Part shown: in pieces, positions 55,212 to 64,000 of the stretch | Layout: the number at the start of each line of letters is the position of its first letter | Numbering within the stretch: position 1 is the first letter of the stretch | Assembly: GCF_900177415.1 (NCBI RefSeq) | Contig: NZ_FXAF01000011.1 | Span: 868,001 to 932,000 of the forward strand | Direction of reading: 5' to 3' | Source: Xaviernesmea oryzae | Lineage (GTDB): Bacteria; Pseudomonadota; Alphaproteobacteria; Rhizobiales; Rhizobiaceae | Length of the DNA stretch: 64,000 nucleotides | Program-made: the position numbers and the translations under genes | Notes under the pieces: model-generated | Told to the model about the DNA's origin: nothing | The model's database searches: none | What the model saw: only the letters and a program-made list of their open reading frames with translations

Positions 55212-56363
55212 TCAGAATTCCGGAAAGCCCCGCTTGCGCCATTCGCTACGCGGCACCGGAGCGCCGACATCGAATGCGAAGGAAAGAACCTTGGTGGCAT
55301 TCTCATCCACTTCGCAGCGGAAACTCAAGTCATACCATTGCGCGCTTGCGCGAAAGGCGCCGCGCCTGACCTCCAGCACCGTCCCGCTCGACAGGCGGTA
55401 GACCTGCACTATTTCCGGCCGGTGTGGCGGGGATGCGTGACGTAACTGCGCCTGCATTTCCGTTGCGCAGAGCTGTCCGGCTCGAACGCCGCGCGGCACG
55501 TTGCCCATCGCCGCCGTAGCAATGGGGTCACCGGTTTCGTTCTGCGAGAACAAGGTTTTTGCTTCCGTCAGTTCGGAGGGGTTTTCGGCAGCCGGCGTCT
55601 CGGGCGGTTTGCCTTGTGCCGCAGTCGCCGGCGGCGCTGCCGCGATGTCAGCCTTGACCGCATCCGGCGACGTCTCCGAAGCAGAACCATTCTGCTGCGG
55701 ATCGGACGAGGCGACATCGACCTCCGGCACATTTATATCGTCGGGCACAGGATTGGCCCCCGGCTCTTCGGCGACGGTCGGCTCCTCTTCCGAAGGCTTC
55801 GGCTCTTCGGCGGCCTCCGCATCGGGTTCGCTCTCGACAGGCGGCGTCGCGGTATCCTGCGAGGCATTGCCGGTCTCGGATTTCCGCGGCCCGGCATCCT
55901 TCTCGCCGAATTCGAAGACGGGCCGCAGCATGGGTATCGGCTGCCCCCTCGCCTGCTCGTTCGCTAATGACTGCTCTTCCGGTTTCGCCTCCTCCTGCTG
56001 AGGCGGAGGTGGTTCCGGCTGTTTTGCCTCTTCCTGCGGTTCAGGCTGTGGCGGAGGAGTTTCCTCCTTGGCCTCCTCCTGTTTGGGAGGCTCTGGAGGT
56101 GGTGGTGGCTCCTGCTTCTCCGCTTCTTCCGCCGCTGGCGGTTCGGGTGGTTTTTGCTCCTCCTGCTTCGCCTCCTCCGCCTTCTCTTGCGTCTCCTCCG
56201 GCGGCGGAACGATTTCCACGCTCACGCTCTCTTCCTGCTGCGGCTCGGAGACATCGAGCGGCAGGTGGAAGAACAGGATGCCCGCGAACACGGCATGCAG
56301 AAGGACCGAGGCCGGAATGCCCCATCCTATGCCGCTGCGCCGCTTCTCAGATTCATCCGTCAT
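55212..56363 (-). CDS. DUF930 protein with TonB-like N-terminal region
   Basis: The 383-residue protein has an N-terminal helix (IGWGIPASVLLHAVFAGILF). A long stretch of proline/glutamate/glutamine at about 35-200 resembles TonB or TolA linkers and would span the periplasm. The C-terminal domain is DUF930: LCATEMQAQLRHASPPHRPE, VYRLSSGTVLEVRRGAFRAS and AQWYDLSFRCEVDENATKVL, with a cysteine pair. DUF930 is common in Rhizobiales; its role is not established. It diverges from the TetR gene. Confidence 0.85.
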   Translation of the reverse strand: MTDESEKRRSGIGWGIPASVLLHAVFAGILFFHLPLDVSEPQQEESVSVEIVPPPEETQEKAEEAKQEEQKPPEPPAAEEAEKQEPPPPPEPPKQEEAKEETPPPQPEPQEEAKQPEPPPPQQEEAKPEEQSLANEQARGQPIPMLRPVFEFGEKDAGPRKSETGNASQDTATPPVESEPDAEAAEEPKPSEEEPTVAEEPGANPVPDDINVPEVDVASSDPQQNGSASETSPDAVKADIAAAPPATAAQGKPPETPAAENPSELTEAKTLFSQNETGDPIATAAMGNVPRGVRAGQLCATEMQAQLRHASPPHRPEIVQVYRLSSGTVLEVRRGAFRASAQWYDLSFRCEVDENATKVLSFAFDVGAPVPRSEWRKRGFPEF

Positions 56364-56496
56364 GCAAGCCGATGTAAGGTGGAAAGCGGACGGGATCGAG
56401 TCCCGGATCGATCAAAACAAAACAAATTCCGGCCTTCCTCGCATCGCTTTACCTCCTTCCTGCAAGTCGCCCATGCAGATCTCGGCATTGAAAACA

Positions 56497-56516
56497 AACC
56501 TACCAAATGGTATGTT
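56497..56516. promoter_or_regulatory. Operator palindrome for the TetR/SMR pair
   Basis: A 20-base sequence with 9-base arms (AACCTACCA and TGGTATGTT, one mismatch) around AA ends 6 bases before the TetR ATG. A TetR dimer bound here would block its own initiation region. Confidence 0.6.
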
Positions 56517-56522
56517 CAAGAA

Positions 56523-57080
56523 ATGTCCGAAGCCCATAGACGTGAAAAGCAACCGGAACAGGTGCGGCGATCCCTCTTGGATCATGCCGCGCGCTTCGGC
56601 GTGGAACAGGGATTGGCCGGCCTCACGCTGCAGGCTGTGGCCGATGCCGCCTCCGTCACCAAGGGTGGATTGCTGCATCATTTCCCGAGCAAGCAGGCGC
56701 TCATCGAAGCGGTCTTCAAGGATCTGCTTGGAAAACTCGACGAGGAAATCGACCGCCTGATGAGCGAAGACCCCGTCGAACACGGCCGGTTCACGCGTGC
56801 CTATATCGACGCCTTCTTCCAGGTGACGCGCGACGGCGCGAAGAGCCCGTGGGCGGCGCTTTCGATCTCCTGCATGACCGACGCCCGGCTACGTGAGCTC
56901 TGGTCGGACTGGATGCGGGAAAGGCTGGCACGCCATGCGGCGACCGACGGCAGCCCGGCCCTCAAACTCGCGCGCTATGCGGCCGACGGCATCTGGCTTG
57001 CAAATCTGACGGAAGCGGACGGCATTCCGGCGAACGAGCTGGCCGGCCTTCGCGACCACCTTCAAAATCTTGCGAAATAA
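56523..57080 (+). CDS. TetR-family transcriptional regulator
   Basis: Beginning at the ATG at 56523, the 185-residue protein has the TetR N-terminal DNA-binding domain: RRSLLDHAARFGVEQGLAGL, TLQAVADAASVTKGGLLHHF, then PSKQALIEAVFKDLL. The helical C-terminal ligand domain starts around residue 70. Longer frames upstream lack any domain and cross the operator. The SMR exporter gene starts 10 bases after its stop, so this is a self-regulated repressor-pump pair, likely induced by a cationic compound. Confidence 0.92.
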   Translation: MSEAHRREKQPEQVRRSLLDHAARFGVEQGLAGLTLQAVADAASVTKGGLLHHFPSKQALIEAVFKDLLGKLDEEIDRLMSEDPVEHGRFTRAYIDAFFQVTRDGAKSPWAALSISCMTDARLRELWSDWMRERLARHAATDGSPALKLARYAADGIWLANLTEADGIPANELAGLRDHLQNLAK

Positions 57081-57090
57081 GAGCAGAAAG

Positions 57091-57435
57091 ATGAATCCCG
57101 CCATCCTCACCTACGGCTCGCTCGCCGCCGCAATCGTGCTGGAAGTCATCGGCACGACTTTCTTGCAGCAGAGCCAGCAATTTACCCGCGCCCTGCCGAC
57201 GATCCTGATGGCGCTGTGCTACGCCGCCGCCTTCTATCTCCTGTCGATCACCCTCCGCACGCTGCCGGTCGGCATCGCCTATGCGATCTGGAGCGGCCTC
57301 GGCATCGTGCTGATCTCGGCCGTCGGCCTCATCCTTTTCCGCCAGACGCTCGACACCGCCGCCATCATCGGCCTCGGGCTGATCATTTCGGGCGTCGTGG
57401 TGGTGAACCTGTTTTCGAACTCGGTCGGGCATTGA
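57091..57435 (+). CDS. Small multidrug resistance (SMR) family transporter
   Basis: The ATG at 57091 gives 114 residues with four helices. The membrane glutamate essential for proton coupling is Glu18, in AAAIVLEVIGTTFLQQSQQF. The helix 3-4 blocks VGIAYAIWSGLGIVLISAVG and AAIIGLGLIISGVVVVNLFS follow the EmrE pattern. It exports lipophilic cations or guanidinium-type substrates in exchange for protons. It shares a transcript with the TetR gene. Confidence 0.93.
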   Translation: MNPAILTYGSLAAAIVLEVIGTTFLQQSQQFTRALPTILMALCYAAAFYLLSITLRTLPVGIAYAIWSGLGIVLISAVGLILFRQTLDTAAIIGLGLIISGVVVVNLFSNSVGH

Positions 57436-57463
57436 AAAACCCGGCCTGCTTTCGCGGGCCGGG
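57435..57463 (-). terminator. Rho-independent terminator for rpoD
   Basis: On the minus strand a GC-rich hairpin (57463-57440, about 9 bp with one mismatch and a six-base loop) is followed by TTTTT (57439-57435). It also lies just after the convergent SMR stop. Confidence 0.75.
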
Positions 57464-57490
57464 CTTCGGTATGCTCGAACTGACGTAACG

Positions 57491-59554
<2,064 letters not shown>

Positions 59555-59969
59555 GTATTTCGTCGCTTTCCCTGAACGCCACTTTTGCCGCGCTTCGTGG
59601 CCACCGGCTCAAGACGGAATTACCGCTTTCACCGCGAATCACTGTCCAACACGTAACGGAATGACCTTTAATTCCCGATTACCATTCGGCGGTCGCTTTT
59701 GACGCGGGACCGTCCCGTCAGAAGATCACCGGTCCAGTTCGGTGCTATTGACCCACTCCGCCTGTTCTGCCTTGAAATGGTGATTCCCACAAATTAACGC
59801 TCCGTCAAGCTTTTCCGAAGCTCATGCCCAGGAAAAGTGGAAAAACCCGCTCAAGACGGGCCTAATAGGGGTACGTTCACCAGATTTACCCGATATGTAG
59901 GCAACATGCCCCCAAAGACAAGAGTTTGCGGCGGGAGAAAGGTGACGCGCTCCATCCCGGCATCCCTGT
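59555..59969. other. 415-base rpoD upstream region
   Basis: This holds the rpoD leader and promoter. On the minus strand TTGACG (59808-59803) is a possible -35, but no good -10 is seen at 16-18 bases. No gene is supported here; a 66-codon ORF at 59837-60037 overlaps the GFA gene antisense and is discounted. Confidence 0.5.
59841..59860 (-). terminator. Possible terminator after the GFA gene
   Basis: The minus strand gives a short stem CCCGT/GCGGG with a small loop, followed by TTTTT (59845-59841), about 110 bases after the GFA stop. Confidence 0.4.
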
Positions 59970-60317
59970 CTAGCGGGAAGCACCGTCATACTGGGTTACC
60001 GTCAATGCCGCAAGATCGATCTCCGGCACGCATCTGAGGTTGATCGCCGCCATCTCCGCGCCGTTCGGCATCGTCGCTTCGCTGAAGGGCGCGACGCCGC
60101 AGTTTGCGCAGAAGTGGTGGACGATCACCCGTTGATTGAACTGGTATGTGGAAAGGTTCTCGCGGGGCGTCGTGAGCTGCATGTTGTTGCGCGGAACGAA
60201 AGCCAGAAGCACGCCCCGCCGCCGGCAGAAGGAACAGTTGCATTCCAACGCTTCGTTGAACTCGCCCTCGGCTTCGAACGCGATCCTGCCGCAATGACAG
60301 CTTCCCGAAATCCGCAT
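59970..60317 (-). CDS. GFA (CENP-V/Gfa) family zinc protein
   Basis: The ATG at 60317 follows AAGGAGATATCG and gives 115 residues. The family zinc ligands are seen as GSCHCGRIAFEAEG, CNCSFCRRRG and HHFCANCGVAPFSEA. Members are often called glutathione-dependent formaldehyde-activating enzymes, but for most the substrate is not known. It stands between dnaG and rpoD on the same strand, 88 bases after the dnaG stop. Confidence 0.92.
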   Translation of the reverse strand: MRISGSCHCGRIAFEAEGEFNEALECNCSFCRRRGVLLAFVPRNNMQLTTPRENLSTYQFNQRVIVHHFCANCGVAPFSEATMPNGAEMAAINLRCVPEIDLAALTVTQYDGASR

Positions 60318-60405
60318 CGATATCTCCTTCTCCAATTCGCGCGGCGTAGATTAGAGCGGAGACATTATTCGGCAAGGTGGAATTTCGGGGGCGGCGATCG
60401 CACCC

Positions 60406-62418
60406 TCAGCCGTGGCTGACGGCAGCGCCCTTCACCCGTCCCGAAAGCACGCCGAAACCGTCGATGATCGCTTCCTGGTTTTCCATGCGCAGGATTTCGA
60501 GCTGCACCTCCGACAGCGCCCTCAGAAGCGCTTCGATCTCGTCGGCATCCCCCGCCTCCGTCGCCTCCGCGATCGCGCGTTCCAGCTCGATCTTCTGGAT
60601 GCGCAGCGCCTTGGTGCGCTTGTGGAGCGACAGCGCCTGGCGATAGCCTTCGCGGGCGTCTTCCGGCGCCGCCTCTTCCGTCGCCGTCCACAGCCGCGCA
60701 TTGCGCACCTGCTGGTCGAGGGATTTCAAGATCGCATCGAAACCTTCCCCGACCAGACGCTGCGTGAGATATTCGCGCGAAAGGTTCGCGCCGGCAGTGG
60801 CGGCCGCCGGCAGCACCGCCGACCAGAAGCGCTGCAGGTCGCGGTTTTCGAAATCGATCGCGGCGATCTCGTCGTATTCCTCTAAGAGAAGCTGCGGATG
60901 ATTGACGATGGTGAGCGCCAGCACGCTTTCCCGAAGCGCCGGCAGGTCGCTATAACCGCGGACGAGACCGGAACGCGCAAGCCGTTCGGAAACGCCGACG
61001 CCCCTGCCCGCCGCGCGCGGTCCTTGCGATGCGCCGCCCTGTCCGGAATATCCCGGCCCCTGGCGCCCGCCACCCCGCTGAAAACCCTGACGGCGGTCGT
61101 TGCCGCCTCTCGGCGCCGGCGCGAAAAAGCTGTTCAGCCGGTCGCGGACCTCCTGCTGGTAATGGCGCCGGACGTTTTCGTCGGCGATGACCGAGACGAT
61201 CTGCTTCAGCCGTGCCTCGAGCTCGGCGCGCTTTTCCGGCGTGTCGTAATTCGCCGAAGCGGCTTCCCGCCGCCAGATCATGTCGACCAGCGGCCTTGCT
61301 TCCGCGAGAACCTTGTCGAACGGTGCGCGGCCTTCATGCTTGACGAGATCGTCCGGATCCTTGCCGTCCGGAAGCAGCGCGAACCGCACCGATCGGCCGG
61401 GCTTCAGGAAAGGCAGCGCCAGATCGGCGGCGCGGCTTGCGGCGCGCAGGCCCGCGCCGTCACCGTCGAAGCAGAGAACCGGCGTCGGCGATACCTTCCA
61501 GAGAAGGTCGAGCTGGTTTTCGGTGAGCGCCGTGCCGAGCGGCGCCACGGCATTCTCGACGCCCGCCTGATTGAGCGCGATGACGTCCATATAGCCCTCG
61601 ACGGCGATGATCGCGGCGCCCTCGCTTTTGCCCGGCCCGGCCTGCGCGGCGCGCCGGGCGCGGGCGAAATTGTAGAGCACCTGCCCCTTGTGGAAGAGTT
61701 CGGTTTCCGGCGAGTTCATGTATTTCGCCGGCGCGTCCGGCGACATGGCGCGGCCGCCGAAGGCGATCACCTTTTCCCGCGACGACAGGATCGGGAACAT
61801 GATCCGGTCGCGGAAATAGTCGTAGGAAACGGGGATGTCCGGACCGTGCCGCACCAGCCCGCAGGCCTCGATCTGCTCCTTCGGCACGCCCTTGCTCGCG
61901 AGATGCTCCTTCAGGGCATTGCGGCTCTCCGGTGCATAACCCAGCCGGAAGGTCTCGATGGTCCGGCCGGTCAGCCCGCGGTCGCGCAGGTAGGCGCGCG
62001 CCCTGGCGCCGCCCGCACTTTGGAGCTGGTCCTGAAAGAAGCGCGTCGCCAGCTCCATCACGTCGAGCAGCGTCGTGCGTTCCTTCTCGCGCTTTTCGGC
62101 CTGCGGATCCGGCTGCGGCATGGCGATGCCGGCCAAGTCGGCGATCTGCTGCACGGCTTCGGGAAAATTCAGCCCTTCGAGATCGGTGAGGAAACGGAAA
62201 TGATCGCCGGAAACGCCGCAGCCGAAGCAGTGATAACGTCCCTTGCGGTCCTCGCAATGGAAGCTCGGGCTCTTCTCGCCGTGGAACGGGCAGCATGCCC
62301 AATAGTCCCCGCGTGAAACATTGGTCTTCTTGCGGTCCCACGTCACCCGGCGGCCGATCACTGCGGAAATCGGCACGCGATCGCGGATCTCGTCGAGAAA
62401 ACTGTTGGAAAAGCGCAT
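60406..62418 (-). CDS. dnaG: DNA primase DnaG
   Basis: Using the ATG at 62418, after AGAGGTGAAG, the protein has 670 residues. It begins with the CHC2 zinc finger: Cys43 and His46 in CCPFHGEKS, Cys64 and Cys67 in RYHCFGCG. The Toprim catalytic domain has AIIAVEGYMDVIALNQAGVE, LCFDGDGAGLRAASRAADLA and PDGKDPDDLVKHEG. A glycine/arginine-rich linker precedes the C-terminal DnaB-interacting helical part. It makes RNA primers for replication. Upstream in-frame codons are poorly supported. Confidence 0.97.
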   Translation of the reverse strand: MRFSNSFLDEIRDRVPISAVIGRRVTWDRKKTNVSRGDYWACCPFHGEKSPSFHCEDRKGRYHCFGCGVSGDHFRFLTDLEGLNFPEAVQQIADLAGIAMPQPDPQAEKREKERTTLLDVMELATRFFQDQLQSAGGARARAYLRDRGLTGRTIETFRLGYAPESRNALKEHLASKGVPKEQIEACGLVRHGPDIPVSYDYFRDRIMFPILSSREKVIAFGGRAMSPDAPAKYMNSPETELFHKGQVLYNFARARRAAQAGPGKSEGAAIIAVEGYMDVIALNQAGVENAVAPLGTALTENQLDLLWKVSPTPVLCFDGDGAGLRAASRAADLALPFLKPGRSVRFALLPDGKDPDDLVKHEGRAPFDKVLAEARPLVDMIWRREAASANYDTPEKRAELEARLKQIVSVIADENVRRHYQQEVRDRLNSFFAPAPRGGNDRRQGFQRGGGRQGPGYSGQGGASQGPRAAGRGVGVSERLARSGLVRGYSDLPALRESVLALTIVNHPQLLLEEYDEIAAIDFENRDLQRFWSAVLPAAATAGANLSREYLTQRLVGEGFDAILKSLDQQVRNARLWTATEEAAPEDAREGYRQALSLHKRTKALRIQKIELERAIAEATEAGDADEIEALLRALSEVQLEILRMENQEAIIDGFGVLSGRVKGAAVSHG

Positions 62419-62502
62419 CTTCACCTCTGGGCCGGCGTCCATATAACCACGGGGCGCAGGGAATGCCACCGCCAAGGACAATGCTGCCCGCTATTCACAG
62501 GC

Positions 62503-62530
62503 TTGACCGAAAAATACAAAAGTATATACA
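62503..62530 (+). promoter_or_regulatory. Possible sigma-70 promoter for brnTA
   Basis: TTGACC (62503-62508) and TATACA (62525-62530) are 16 bases apart in an AT-rich patch. RNA would begin about 100 bases before the BrnT coding sequence. Confidence 0.4.
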
Positions 62531-62633
62531 TTTATGAAGCTAGCCTTGGGCCTCACAACGCAAGCGTTTCGAAGGTAATCCGCAACGCTCTGCGGGAGAA
62601 CGGCCCGTGCCGCAAAACTAAACAAATTTTACC

Positions 62634-62900
62634 ATATTCGAATGGGATGATGGTAAACGCGCGACAAACCTAGCAAAGCACCGGATCGATTTCGAAGATG
62701 TGGTCTTCGCTCTTCAGGAACCACGCCTCGAATTCCGCTCGGATCGAAATGGAGAAGTCCGCATCCTTGCGATTTGCCCCGATACCAGGCGGCTCATAGC
62801 AGTCGTTTATACGATGAGAGGCGAAAAATGCCGGATCATCTCAGCACGAGCGGCCAGAGAGAATGAGCAAAAACTCTATTACAATCGTTACCCTCGATGA
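62634..62900 (+). pseudogene. brnT: BrnT-family toxin, coding sequence without a usable start codon
   Basis: The frame from 62634 reads IFEWDDGKRATNLAKHRIDF, then EDVVFALQEPRLEFRSDRNG, then LIAVVYTMRGEKCRIISARA and ends at 62900. This is a complete BrnT ribonuclease toxin from its first conserved strand to its C-terminus. The first codon is ATA, and a TAA at 62619 closes the frame upstream with no ATG, GTG or TTG between. The only in-frame standard start is GTG at 62700, which would delete the IFEWDDGK and KHRIDF core. The toxin is probably silent or poorly translated from ATA. The antitoxin gene overlaps its end by 38 bases. Confidence 0.7.
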
Positions 62901-63195
62901 GCTTCGTCTGAAGCGTACACGCGGCGAAAAGAGCCTCACCGACTGGGCGCGCGTCGAGGCCATGACCGACGAGGATATCGACCGTGCCATTGCGGACGAT
63001 CCGGATTGGGAAGAGTTCAAGGACATCGACTGGTCCAAGGCCGAAATCGTCGTTCCTGCGCAGAAAAAATCGATCTCCATCCGGGTGGATGAAGATGTCA
63101 TCGATTTCTTCAAGTCGACCGGAAAGGGTTATCAGACCCGCATCAACGCAGTGCTTAAGCACTATGTGCGCGAACAAAAACGCCAAAAAAAATAA
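62863..63195 (+). CDS. brnA: BrnA-family antitoxin
   Basis: The 110-residue protein starts inside brnT. It has the BrnA pattern: LTDWARVEAMTDEDIDRAIA, DDPDWEEFKDIDWSKAEIVV and then the DNA-binding ribbon-helix-helix QKKSISIRVDEDVIDFFKST, with GYQTRINAVLKHYV. In intact pairs BrnA neutralises BrnT and represses the operon. Here it appears whole while the toxin start is damaged. Confidence 0.9.
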   Translation: MSKNSITIVTLDELRLKRTRGEKSLTDWARVEAMTDEDIDRAIADDPDWEEFKDIDWSKAEIVVPAQKKSISIRVDEDVIDFFKSTGKGYQTRINAVLKHYVREQKRQKK

Positions 63196-63467
63196 CTCGG
63201 CTTCCGGTTCACTTACAGCGCGGCGGCTTTGCGCCGTAACCGGGAAAATTACCTTTTTGTAATTTGCCACGCGAGCCCGAACGGTCTTAGCTTAATCCGT
63301 CATTCGGAGCGCCCGCGCCTGTCTCACGCCCCCCGGGACAGGTCCTTGCCGGATGTCGAGTTTCCTGGCTCTTCGGAACGGAGCGTATCGCAGCGTCTCA
63401 TGGCACTCCGTTCCTTTCTCACCGGCAGCAAGTTCGCGGTCGGCCGGGGAGAGGCGTAGAAGAGCAA
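63196..63467. other. 272-base noncoding region with hairpin-forming sequence
   Basis: No gene is supported here. At 63375-63414 a perfect 9-bp inverted repeat (GGAACGGAG with CTCCGTTCC) encloses 22 bases and is followed by TTTCTC, resembling a terminator. A looser stem, CGGTT to AACCG enclosing CGGCG/CGCCG, lies near 63210-63245 after brnA. Confidence 0.45.
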
Positions 63468-63503
63468 AAAAGGCGGGAATCCGCTACCGGGTTCCCGCCT
63501 TTT
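63468..63503 (-). terminator. Rho-independent terminator for yqeY
   Basis: The arms AAAAGGCGGGAA and TTCCCGCCTTTT pair perfectly around a 12-base loop. The minus-strand transcript continues into T residues. It lies 25 bases after the yqeY stop. Confidence 0.85.
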
Positions 63504-63527
63504 GTATCTGTAACGTTGGCTGCGAGC

Positions 63528-63980
63528 CTATTTCAGCAGTTCCTTCACCACGCCGGAGGCCTTGGCGAAATCCATCTGGCCCGGATATTTTTCCTTCAGC
63601 ACGGCCATGACCTTGCCCATATCGCGCAGCCCTTGCGCGCCGGTTTCCGCGACTGCCGCCTGAATGAGCGCGCGCGCCTTCTCGTCCGAAAGCTGCTCCG
63701 GCATGAAGCCCTTGATGACTTCTATTTCCTCGCGCTCCTGCGCGGCGAGCTCGCCGCGGCCGGCATCCTCGTAAATCTTGGCCGATTCTTCGCGCTGCTT
63801 CACCATCTTCTGCAGGATCTGCAGGATATCGTCGTCGCTCACGGCATCCTTGCCGGCGCCGCGGTTGGCGATGTCGCGGTCCTTGATCGCGGTCTGGATC
63901 AGCCGCACGGTCGAAAGCCGGCGGCTGTCCTTGGCCCTCATGGCTTCCTTCAGCGCTTCGGAAAGCTTGTCGCGCATCAT
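63528..63980 (-). CDS. GatB/YqeY domain protein
   Basis: The 150-residue protein has the YqeY pattern: LSEALKEAMRAKDSRRLSTV, LIQTAIKDRDIANRG, KMVKQREESAKIYEDAGR and LREMGKVM-like GLRDMGKVMAVLKEKYPGQM. The domain equals the tRNA-binding tail of the GatB amidotransferase subunit, but this stand-alone form has an unproven role. AGGAG precedes two adjacent ATGs at 63980 and 63977. In related genomes it stands next to dnaG and carA, so carA probably lies beyond the window edge. Confidence 0.94.
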   Translation of the reverse strand: MMRDKLSEALKEAMRAKDSRRLSTVRLIQTAIKDRDIANRGAGKDAVSDDDILQILQKMVKQREESAKIYEDAGRGELAAQEREEIEVIKGFMPEQLSDEKARALIQAAVAETGAQGLRDMGKVMAVLKEKYPGQMDFAKASGVVKELLK

Positions 63981-64000
63981 CTTTGTTTTTCTCCTTGGGA

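Noticed and set aside
60898..62316. 472-codon plus-strand frame opposite dnaG
   Set aside because: Antisense shadow of primase with no domain or ribosome site.
62534..62578. 14-codon leader ORF upstream of brnT
   Set aside because: Too short to judge, no regulatory logic such as runs of one codon.
62700..62900. GTG start at 62700 for BrnT
   Set aside because: It would delete the conserved N-terminal core including the KHRIDF block, so it cannot give a normal toxin.
63375..63379. GGAAC as another EcfG-type -35 near the right end
   Set aside because: The bases 17 positions on are CTC, and no gene starts downstream in that direction.

Overview
The window looks like chromosome from a Rhizobiaceae-type alphaproteobacterium (Rhizobium, Sinorhizobium, Shinella or a relative). 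The evidence is the high GC, the rpoD-dnaG-yqeY block at the right end, a complete Rhizobium leguminosarum-style L-rhamnose locus (rhaDI divergent from rhaRSTPQUK), RIME-like intergenic mosaic repeats, and EcfG-type (general stress response) promoters. The species cannot be fixed from the sequence alone.

Layout. (1) 1-4.4 kb, minus strand: actA, actB and the 5' part of actC of an alternative complex III. (2) 4.5-7.3 kb: an emrAB-type efflux pair. (3) 7.3-10.4 kb: a PPC/DUF296 protein, the broken 3' remnant of a thiamine-diphosphate enzyme, and a bacterial Cdc48/p97-like double AAA ATPase. (4) 10.5-21.3 kb: a divergent sugar cluster. Eight minus-strand genes (three nucleotide-sugar SDR enzymes, three tandem CgeB-like glycosyltransferases, one GT4 glycosyltransferase, one methyltransferase) face two plus-strand genes (an MDR dehydrogenase and a Gfo/Idh/MocA oxidoreductase). 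(5) 21.3-33.8 kb: stress and physiology genes: an APC permease, an EcfG-like sigma factor, a Pcm-erythromycin esterase fusion, two small secreted or disordered proteins, CBS, PEBP and DUF2267 proteins, an AI-2E family permease, MgtC, acetate kinase and phosphoketolase. (6) 33.8-44.9 kb: the rhamnose locus. (7) 45-48.8 kb: a GlxA-type regulator, a membrane-anchored DJ-1/PfpI-like protein, an FAD monooxygenase and a small ORF. (8) 49 kb: tRNA-Ile2(CAU). (9) 49.3-57.4 kb: housekeeping and accessory genes (SIMPL, YjbQ, DUF1428, DUF427, alcohol dehydrogenase, RecQ, DUF930, TetR/SMR). (10) 57.5-64 kb: rpoD, a GFA protein, dnaG, a brnTA toxin-antitoxin pair with a damaged toxin start, and yqeY.

The main discovery is regulatory. 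Reading the spaces between genes, I find GGAAC-N17-GTT, the core of the alphaproteobacterial EcfG/RpoE2 promoter, eight times exactly and four times with one deviation. Every one points at the first gene of a transcription unit between 4.4 and 29.5 kb. I see none in the intergenic spaces I read by eye in the right half. The left 30 kb therefore looks like a physically clustered general-stress regulon containing its own EcfG paralogue. It joins a respiratory complex, an efflux pump, a Cdc48-like unfoldase, protein repair and an uncharacterised glycosylation pathway that has no visible polymerase or flippase.

The rhamnose locus has a long, nearly perfect inverted repeat between rhaD and rhaR that is the obvious candidate operator.
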